NCBI GenBank assembly: GCA_017472735.1
Contig: JAFUOD010000003.1
Location: 62,001-126,000, forward strand
DNA: 64,000 nucleotides
DNA from: Oscillospiraceae bacterium
Lineage (GTDB): Bacteria > Bacillota > Clostridia > Oscillospirales > Ruminococcaceae
Direction of reading: 5' to 3'
The notes below the pieces were generated by a model that saw only the letters and a program-made list of their open reading frames with translations, did no database searches and had not been told where the DNA came from. This document shows positions 58,265-64,000 of the stretch, one piece after another; positions within the stretch are counted from its first letter, which is position 1, and every line of letters starts with the position of its first letter. The translations under genes and the position numbers were made by a program.

Positions 58265-60250
58265 ATGCCGCCAAGAATGAGGCCGCACGAAGTAAACAAG
58301 CAGTATCAGATTCCTAAGCCGACAAGCATTAAGGAAGTCCCCTCTTACATAATTAAGCTTATTAAAACTTTCTTTGTAAGACTGTTTTATATTTATAAGC
58401 TTGTGTGGGAAGCAAGACCCTCGCTTTTGTTTGTGATGACATTTATGTCGGTATTCAACGGTGTTTCGCCTGTTTTCGGCGCATACATCGGAGCTGAGGT
58501 TTTGAACACATTAGCACTTGCTTTTACCGGAGAATTATCGAGCTTCGACCCTATAATCAAGCTTTTGGTAATAAACTTTGTTTATCTGTTCTTGATTAAC
58601 ATTGTAAACCGTGTTTATAACATGGTTACCAGAATTTCGGGCGAAGTGGTATCGAACCACATTAAAATGAAGATTGTTAACAAGGCTAAGGATGTTGACC
58701 TCGCGAGCTTTGACTCTCCCGAGTTTTACGCAAAGCTTGAAAATGCAAACCGAGAGGCCGGTTCGAGACCTGTTAATATTTTAAGCTCAACATTTTCGAT
58801 GATAAGCTCTATTATAAGCTTGGTAAGCTTTGTTGTAATTCTGTTTGCAATAAGCCCATGGGCACCGTTTATTATTGTTTTAATGTCGATTCCGATTACA
58901 ATTGTAAACTTTGTTTTCAGAAACAAAAACGTTCAGTATATGTGGTGGAGATCGAAAGACCGCAGACAGATGAACTATTACTCGGATATTGTTGTTAACA
59001 AGGACCTTGTTAAAGAAGTGAAGCTGTTCGGACTTTCGGATACATTTATTGAAAGATATAAGCAGGTATTCAAAAATTACTTTGCCGGCATTAAAAAGCT
59101 GATCGTTGACGAAGGACTTTGGAGCATTGGCGCTACTGTTGTTTCGACTGCTGTTAACTGCGGACTTTTCATTTATATTGCAAAAATGGTATTTGAGGGC
59201 ATTTTGCAGGTGGGCGACTATTCGCTTTACACAGGTGCGCTTAATTCGATCAGCGGCGGCGTAACCTCGATTATAACAACGACAGCAACCATTTATGAGG
59301 GCACACTGTTTATTAACAACATGATATCTTACATGAACGAGCAACCTCATGTTGTATCTACCCTGCCCGAGCCCAGAAAGGTTGAACGACACGTTGGTCA
59401 TACAATTGTTTTTGACCACGTATACTTTAAATATCCCGGTACCGAAAAGTATGTTTTAGAGGACGTTAACTTAACCATTAATGCCGGCGACACGGTTGTT
59501 ATTGTTGGCTTGAACGGTGCAGGCAAAACAACACTTATTAAGCTTTTGACAAGACTTTATGACCCGAGCGAGGGCACGATTTATCTTGACGGGCATGATA
59601 TTAAGGAATATAACGTTGAAGAGCTTTATAAGATGTACGGAATCATCTTCCAGGACTTTGGTAAGTATGCGATGAACGTTAAAGAGAATATTCAGTTTGG
59701 CCAGATTGACGCAAAACACACAATGGAAGCTGTTTCGAACGCTGCCGAGGCTGCGAATGCGACCGACTTTATTAACCGTCTGCCCGATGGGTTTGAAACA
59801 CCGCTTATGCGCTGGTTTGAAGAAAACGGTATTGAGCTTTCTATCGGTCAGTGGCAGAAGCTTGCGATTGCAAGAGCTTTCTACAGCGACTCGGATATTC
59901 TGATTCTTGATGAGCCTACAGCCTCGCTTGACCCGATGGCAGAGCAGGAAATCTTCAACCAGTTTGATAACCTGCGTAAGGATAAGACAACATTCTTTGT
60001 TTCGCACAGACTTTCGAGTGCGACACAGGCAAATAAAATTGTTGTTTTAGAGCATGGCAAGATTATTGAAGTTGGCAACCACTCGCAGCTTATGAACCTT
60101 AAGGGAAAATATTACGAGCTGTTCTCAACTCAGGCACAGAGATACATTACCCCTGTTGATGAGACTGACACGGTTGATAACCCGCATTTCGGTTCAGTAC
60201 CGCATATGCCTCCTCACCCCGACATGGCGGGACAGTTGCCGCATAAATAA
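58265..60250 (+). CDS. ABC transporter half-molecule, fused permease and ATPase
   Basis: About 661 residues (ATG 58265; ATG 58259 also possible). N-terminal exporter-type membrane domain with six helices (about 45-330), then a nucleotide-binding domain. Walker A GLNGAGKTTLIKLL, signature LSIGQWQKLAIARA (Ile in the second Gly position of LSGGQ), Walker B ILILDEPTASLD and switch VSHRLSS. A short Pro/His-rich C-terminal tail follows. It probably works as a homodimer exporting a lipid, peptide or drug. Divergent from the HAD gene. Confidence 0.9.
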   Translation: MPPRMRPHEVNKQYQIPKPTSIKEVPSYIIKLIKTFFVRLFYIYKLVWEARPSLLFVMTFMSVFNGVSPVFGAYIGAEVLNTLALAFTGELSSFDPIIKLLVINFVYLFLINIVNRVYNMVTRISGEVVSNHIKMKIVNKAKDVDLASFDSPEFYAKLENANREAGSRPVNILSSTFSMISSIISLVSFVVILFAISPWAPFIIVLMSIPITIVNFVFRNKNVQYMWWRSKDRRQMNYYSDIVVNKDLVKEVKLFGLSDTFIERYKQVFKNYFAGIKKLIVDEGLWSIGATVVSTAVNCGLFIYIAKMVFEGILQVGDYSLYTGALNSISGGVTSIITTTATIYEGTLFINNMISYMNEQPHVVSTLPEPRKVERHVGHTIVFDHVYFKYPGTEKYVLEDVNLTINAGDTVVIVGLNGAGKTTLIKLLTRLYDPSEGTIYLDGHDIKEYNVEELYKMYGIIFQDFGKYAMNVKENIQFGQIDAKHTMEAVSNAAEAANATDFINRLPDGFETPLMRWFEENGIELSIGQWQKLAIARAFYSDSDILILDEPTASLDPMAEQEIFNQFDNLRKDKTTFFVSHRLSSATQANKIVVLEHGKIIEVGNHSQLMNLKGKYYELFSTQAQRYITPVDETDTVDNPHFGSVPHMPPHPDMAGQLPHK

Positions 60251-60266
60251 AGATGTCGAATAATGC

Positions 60267-60295
60267 TTGATTTTTTAAAGTAAGCATGATATAAT
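60267..60295 (+). promoter_or_regulatory. Promoter of the small membrane protein gene
   Basis: TTGATT (60267-60272), 17 bases, TATAAT (60290-60295). Confidence 0.75.
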
Positions 60296-60350
60296 GTTAT
60301 TAAGAGAATTTTTTCTCAAATTTCTTACATAAGATTGGAGACTTTATAAC

Positions 60351-60596
60351 ATGAACGTTAACATTACCGGTATGTACGAAGACCTTCCTAAGCTCGTCAA
60401 GATCATTCTTCAGATTTTTCTTGGCGGTTTGATTGCTGGCGTTTACAGAATTATTCGCTTTGCTGAAACCAAGAATGTTGTTACCCTTGTTGTTGGTATC
60501 TTGGTACTTGTAACAGGTGTTGGCAATATGATTGCTTGGATCGTTGACCTTGTAACAGAAATTCTTTATAACAAGATTACAGTATTTGCCGCTTAA
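60351..60596 (+). CDS. Small two-helix membrane protein of unknown function
   Basis: An 81-residue protein with helices at about 15-33 and 43-68, the second rich in Val and Gly (VVGILVLVTGVGNMIAWIVD). Its own promoter and terminator and a favourable codon pattern suggest a real, well-expressed gene. No family recognised. Confidence 0.78.
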   Translation: MNVNITGMYEDLPKLVKIILQIFLGGLIAGVYRIIRFAETKNVVTLVVGILVLVTGVGNMIAWIVDLVTEILYNKITVFAA

Positions 60597-60607
60597 TCAA
60601 AAAGCTT

Positions 60608-60645
60608 CAGCGCACTCTTTTAACAAGGAGTGCGCTGTTTTTTTA
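60608..60645 (+). terminator. Terminator
   Basis: CAGCGCACTC / GAGTGCGCTG perfect stem followed by TTTTTTT. Confidence 0.9.
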
Positions 60646-60657
60646 TGCTTATACATC

Positions 60658-60686
60658 TTGAAATAACGGTAAAGTAGGCGTATAAT
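60658..60686 (+). promoter_or_regulatory. Promoter of uxaC
   Basis: TTGAAA (60658-60663), 17 bases, TATAAT (60681-60686). Confidence 0.75.
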
Positions 60687-60719
60687 TAAACCAAGTATTA
60701 AATACGGGAGGATTTACTG

Positions 60720-62117
60720 ATGGAATTTATGAACGACAATTTTTTGCTTAGTAACGAAACTGCTATAAAGCTGTATCATAATTACGCTAAGCAGTGCCCT
60801 ATTATTGACTATCACTGCCACATTAACCCCATGGAGATTGCCCTTGACAAGAAGTTTGAAAACATAACCGAAATTTGGCTGGGCGGCGACCACTATAAGT
60901 GGAGAATGATAAGATCGAACGGTGTGCCCGAAAATGAAATTACGGGCGATGCTGATGATTATGTTAAGTTCAGACGTTTTGCCGAGGCTTTGCCCAGAGC
61001 TATCGGCAACCCGATGTATCACTGGACACACCTTGAGCTTAAGCGTTATTTTGGCTTTGACAAGCCCTTAAGTGCTGACACTGCTGACGAAGCATGGGAA
61101 GTTTGCAACGCACGTCTTAAAGAAGACGGAATGAGTGCTAAAAACATCATTAAAAGCTCGAATGTTAAGATGATAGGCACAACAGACGACCCGATAGACT
61201 CGCTTGAATGGCACAAAAAGATTGCCGCTGACGGCGACTGTGCGGCAAAGGTTTTGCCCTCGTTTAGACCTGACAAGGCAGTTAACATTGAAAAAGCAGG
61301 CTTTAAGGAATATATTGAAAAGCTTGGTGAGGTTTCGGGCATAAAGATTAAAACCGCAGAGGACGTTAAGAAGGCTTTGACTTTAAGACTTGATTACTTC
61401 TGTGAAAACGGCTGTAAGGTAACAGACCACGGTTTAGACTATATGTGCTTCTCTCCTGCTGACAGCGGCGAGGTAGAAGCTGTTTTCGCAAAAGCAATGG
61501 CTGACGAGGCTGTAAGCCTTGCCGATGCTGAAAAGTATAAGACTGCGATACTCCTCCACTTGGGAAGAGAATACGCAAAAAGAAACATTGTAATGCAGAT
61601 TCATTATAACGTGCAAAGAAACCAAAACACCGCAAAATTTAATGCTATCGGACCCGACACGGGCTTTGACTGCATTGCTACTGTTGAATGCGGTGCGGCT
61701 GTTACGGGATTTTTGAACGCCTTGGATAAGGACGGCTTGTTGCCAAAGACTATCCTTTATTCGTTAAACCCGCACGATAACGAGCTTTTGGACACCGTTA
61801 TCGGCTGCTTCCAAGGGGCAGAGGCAAGAGGAAAGATCCAGCATGGCTCGGCATGGTGGTTCTCGGACACCAAATCGGGAATGGAAGCACAGCTTAAGTC
61901 ACTTGCTAATCTTTCAATCTTGGGCAATTTTGTCGGCATGCTTACCGACTCGAGAAGCTTCCTTTCTTACACAAGGCACGAATACTTTAGAAGAATTTTG
62001 TGTAACCTTATTGGCACATGGGTTGAAAACGGTGAATACCCCGACGATGAAAAGATGCTTGGCGCACTTGTTGAGGACATTTGCTATAACAACGCAAAAG
62101 AATATTTTGGGCTTTAA
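60720..62117 (+). CDS. uxaC: Glucuronate isomerase
   Basis: Converts D-glucuronate to D-fructuronate and D-galacturonate to D-tagaturonate. 465 residues. IIDYHCHINPMEIA supplies the metal histidines; KSSNVKMIGTTDDPIDSLEWH, QIHYNVQRNQN, SAWWFSDTKSGMEAQL and the late GMLTDSRSFLSYTRHEYFRR are family signatures. It stands alone rather than in a hexuronate operon; other pathway genes may lie elsewhere. Confidence 0.97.
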   Translation: MEFMNDNFLLSNETAIKLYHNYAKQCPIIDYHCHINPMEIALDKKFENITEIWLGGDHYKWRMIRSNGVPENEITGDADDYVKFRRFAEALPRAIGNPMYHWTHLELKRYFGFDKPLSADTADEAWEVCNARLKEDGMSAKNIIKSSNVKMIGTTDDPIDSLEWHKKIAADGDCAAKVLPSFRPDKAVNIEKAGFKEYIEKLGEVSGIKIKTAEDVKKALTLRLDYFCENGCKVTDHGLDYMCFSPADSGEVEAVFAKAMADEAVSLADAEKYKTAILLHLGREYAKRNIVMQIHYNVQRNQNTAKFNAIGPDTGFDCIATVECGAAVTGFLNALDKDGLLPKTILYSLNPHDNELLDTVIGCFQGAEARGKIQHGSAWWFSDTKSGMEAQLKSLANLSILGNFVGMLTDSRSFLSYTRHEYFRRILCNLIGTWVENGEYPDDEKMLGALVEDICYNNAKEYFGL

Positions 62118-62125
62118 TTAACATA

Positions 62126-62155
62126 AAAAGCATCTCTTAGTGAGATGCTTTTTCG
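62126..62155. terminator. Bidirectional terminator between uxaC and radC-like genes
   Basis: AAAAGCATCTC / GAGATGCTTTT stem between convergent stop codons. Confidence 0.85.
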
Positions 62156-62163
62156 TTTATGGA

Positions 62164-62835
62164 TCATATTTTTCCGCCGGCTTTTAATGACCATACACCG
62201 TCGTTGCCGACGATAATGTGATCAAAAAGCTCGACTTTAACAGTGTTAAGCAATGCGGTTATTCCCTTTGTTATTGCAATATCCTCCTGCGAGGGCTCGC
62301 ATTTGCCCTGCGGATGATTATGCCCCATAATACAGCCAACACAGTCACTGCTTATTACCTGTGAGATCAGCTGACGGGCATTTATCATAACCGATGATGC
62401 CTCGCCGCCTGCAACAGTGCAAACGTTGAGTATTTGAAGCTTTTTATCTAAACAGACAATCTTTACGACTTCACGGTCTAATCCGTAAAACTGAGCATTG
62501 AAAAAGTCGCGTATCTGGCTCATTTGCATTAAAGCGCCATTCTCGGTGCAGGATTTTGTGTATTGTACGCACATTGATGGTATGAGCTTGATAAAGGCTG
62601 CGGCTTTTTCAGTCATTTTGTGAACTTCAAGCAACGAATCGAACGATGCGGTTAAAATACCGTTTATTGAACCGAAACGTTCAAGCAAAGCATCGGCACA
62701 TTCTAAAGCAGTGGCTGAGGGCATTGAATAAAATAAAACAAGCTCGAGGATCTCACGGGGAGAAAGCGATTTAAGCCCAAATTCTTTATACTTGTTTTTT
62801 AGCTGAGATTTATATTTACTTTCTGAATTTGCCAT
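62164..62835 (-). CDS. RadC-family JAB/MPN metalloprotein
   Basis: A 223-residue protein from ATG 62835. N-terminal helix-hairpin-helix-like region (LSPREILELVLFYS, RFGSINGILTAS), then the JAB domain with the complete metal motif GHNHPQGKCEPSQED (His-x-His-Pro...Ser...Asp). Despite the old name RadC, the biochemical role of the family is unsettled. It is transcribed divergently from a second RadC relative with a shared, symmetric promoter region. Confidence 0.88.
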   Translation of the reverse strand: MANSESKYKSQLKNKYKEFGLKSLSPREILELVLFYSMPSATALECADALLERFGSINGILTASFDSLLEVHKMTEKAAAFIKLIPSMCVQYTKSCTENGALMQMSQIRDFFNAQFYGLDREVVKIVCLDKKLQILNVCTVAGGEASSVMINARQLISQVISSDCVGCIMGHNHPQGKCEPSQEDIAITKGITALLNTVKVELFDHIIVGNDGVWSLKAGGKI

Positions 62836-62868
62836 GCCCATCACCTCTTTTAGAATTATCTAATATTG

Positions 62869-62897
62869 ATTATCGCAGAGTAATACACAGTTGTCAA
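62869..62897 (-). promoter_or_regulatory. Promoter of the minus-strand RadC gene
   Basis: Minus-strand TTGACA (62892-62897), 17 bases, GATAAT (62869-62874). Same elements as the plus-strand promoter. Confidence 0.75.
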
Positions 62898-62915
62898 GTG
62901 GCAGCTTTGCCATAC

Positions 62916-62944
62916 TTGACAAAACCGTTATGCTTTGAGATAAT
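62916..62944 (+). promoter_or_regulatory. Promoter of the plus-strand RadC-like gene
   Basis: TTGACA (62916-62921), 17 bases, GATAAT (62939-62944). Between the two -35 boxes lies TTGTCAAG...CTTGACAA with inner TGGCA...TGCCA. Confidence 0.8.
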
Positions 62945-62968
62945 ATATCTGAAGATGGGGGTGAAAGC

Positions 62969-63655
62969 ATGGCTGACGGTAATGTTCACGCAGGGCACAG
63001 AAAGCGTTTGAGAGACAGATTTTTAGAAAACGGACTTGATACTTTTTTGCCTCACCAAATGCTTGAGCTTTTACTGTTTTATTCTTTTGCAAGAGAAGAC
63101 ACCAACATATATGCTCACAGGCTTTTGAACCGATTCGGTAGTCTTTCGGGTGTGTTTAATGCAAGCGTTGACGAGCTTTGCGAGGTGCAGGGAATCGGCG
63201 AAAACACCGCACTGTTGATTAAGCTGATACCTCAGTTTTATGAAATGATTGATGAATTTAAAACAAGCAGAACGACCCTTAACACAAGACAGACTATTTG
63301 CAATTATTTTAACAACCTGTTTAAAGATGAAGACAGCGAAAAGATTTATATTGCGTGTTTGGATGACACGCTTTGCCTTATAAAACTGGTTTCGATTGAT
63401 TTTGACAAAAATAAATTTGGCAAAGACGTTATAAGAACCATGACAAAAGAGATTCTTGGTACCAACTGCACACAGTGCATTATCGCGGTCAATCATATAA
63501 AAGGTTATGCAACACCTAATAAAGATGAAATTGCTTTTGCCAAGAGCATTTCGGAATATCTTGAGGCAATAAGAACAAGGCTTGCTGAATTTGTTATTTA
63601 TGGAACAGACGGAACAAGACTTATTTTGGAAGCTATTAACGCAGGAATATTATAA
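62969..63655 (+). CDS. RadC-family paralogue with degenerate JAB metal site
   Basis: A 228-residue protein aligned end to end with its divergent neighbour: MLELLLFYSFARED, RFGSLSGVFNAS, then a JAB-like domain. The metal motif reads AVNHIKGYATPNKDE where the neighbour has GHNHPQGKCEPSQED. The first His, the Pro and the Ser are lost; one His and the Asp remain. It likely lacks metallo-hydrolase activity and may act as a partner or regulator. ATG 62969 has GGGGGTG upstream. Confidence 0.85.
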   Translation: MADGNVHAGHRKRLRDRFLENGLDTFLPHQMLELLLFYSFAREDTNIYAHRLLNRFGSLSGVFNASVDELCEVQGIGENTALLIKLIPQFYEMIDEFKTSRTTLNTRQTICNYFNNLFKDEDSEKIYIACLDDTLCLIKLVSIDFDKNKFGKDVIRTMTKEILGTNCTQCIIAVNHIKGYATPNKDEIAFAKSISEYLEAIRTRLAEFVIYGTDGTRLILEAINAGIL

Positions 63656-63660
63656 AAGCA

Positions 63661-63690
63661 AAACGCCGATGCTAAGCATCGGCGTTTTTT
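63661..63690. terminator. Bidirectional terminator
   Basis: AAACGCCGATGC / GCATCGGCGTTT with T run, between convergent genes. Confidence 0.88.
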
Positions 63691-63695
63691 ACTGT

Positions 63696-64000
63696 TTAAT
63701 TGAGCTCGAAGGATTTCAGATGTCCTCCGCCTGTGCCCTTGAAGTGGATAAAGAATGCATATACACCATCGGGCAGGTCGATGGGAGCAGTATACTTAGT
63801 CCAGATATTTGTACCCTGAACACGGATAGTAGCCAAAGGCTCGGCATCGAGTGCTGTTTTGATTTCAAACTCGCCGTGAATGTAGGCACGGGTAGTAATG
63901 CTTACTTCTTTAATGCCCTCGCACTTGAAGTATTTGAAGCCTGCAACCATACCGCGGTTAACATTGCCAATGTAGCCGGTCTCTTCATCGCCGTCACGTC
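63696..64000 (-). CDS. C-terminal CBM6-like end of a probable glycoside hydrolase, 5' part outside window
   Basis: The last 101 codons are open to the window edge. GYIGNVNRGMVAGFKYFK, HGEFEIKTALD, the Trp-containing IWTKYTAPIDLPDGVYAFFI and the ending GGGHLKSFELN match the carbohydrate-binding module family 6 pattern found at the C-terminus of GH43-type arabinofuranosidases and xylosidases. The catalytic part is not in this window, so the enzyme type is inference. Confidence 0.75.
   Translation of the reverse strand, partial: RDGDEETGYIGNVNRGMVAGFKYFKCEGIKEVSITTRAYIHGEFEIKTALDAEPLATIRVQGTNIWTKYTAPIDLPDGVYAFFIHFKGTGGGHLKSFELN

Overview
The window reads as chromosomal DNA of an anaerobic, low-to-moderate GC, spore-forming Clostridia member, most likely an Oscillospirales/Ruminococcaceae-like gut bacterium. 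The evidence is SpoIVA next to a SipL-type SPOCS-LysM protein, sortase-anchored surface proteins, an asnA-type asparagine synthetase, HisZ-type histidine synthesis, a YerC regulator, an Rnf-like gene set, strong AGGAGG ribosome binding sites and many TTGACA-17-TATAAT promoters. No species can be named from sequence alone.

Layout. 1-3057 (minus): a divergent type IIA topoisomerase pair (A subunit cut by the window edge). 3343-6367 (plus): sporulation genes sipL-like and spoIVA. 6413-9815 (minus): three Rnf-like membrane subunits (D, E, A types) plus a putative membrane-anchored glycosidase; the cofactor-binding residues usual in these subunits are missing. 9917-16867: a doubtful small ORF, rpe, a promoter-driven non-coding or mini-ORF transcript (about 11000-11750), a DUF1292 protein, 6S RNA, ruvX, a LURP-one protein, a ROK glucokinase and oligoendopeptidase F. 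17036-24932: a cell-surface cluster with four paralogous secreted proteins sharing one C-terminal anchor, a Spy0128-type pilin-like protein and a class B-like sortase, interrupted by rpsI-rplM. 25157-35591: an accessory region next to tRNA-Gln genes, with a flavoprotein, two XRE regulators, a large serine recombinase and a type II restriction-modification pair. A 326-bp direct repeat that includes a whole tRNA-Gln(CUG) gene flanks the recombinase and restriction genes.

35899-37377 is a highly expressed fucose/arabinose isomerase-family protein. 37623-46427 is a full histidine operon, yerC-hisZ-G-D-C-B-H-A-F-IE-hisK, with an inverted-repeat operator in its promoter and unusual GC-rich inserts between some genes. 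46514-53385 holds glmS, a membrane protein, asnA, a MutS-related ATPase, ung with a translationally coupled 32-residue membrane miniprotein, and secG. 53477-64000 holds glycogen phosphorylase, an MFS sugar transporter, a HAD phosphatase, an ABC exporter half-transporter, a small membrane protein, uxaC, two divergently transcribed RadC paralogues (one with a ruined metal site) and the C-terminal CBM6-like end of a probable glycoside hydrolase.

The most unusual items are the cofactor-stripped Rnf-like operon, the promoter-terminator-bounded array of RBS-spaced mini-ORFs at 11250-11660, the nested palindrome cluster at 29376-29533, the domain-shuffled surface protein family, and the RadC pair sharing a symmetric divergent promoter. 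All calls come from reading the sequence by eye; no database search was run.
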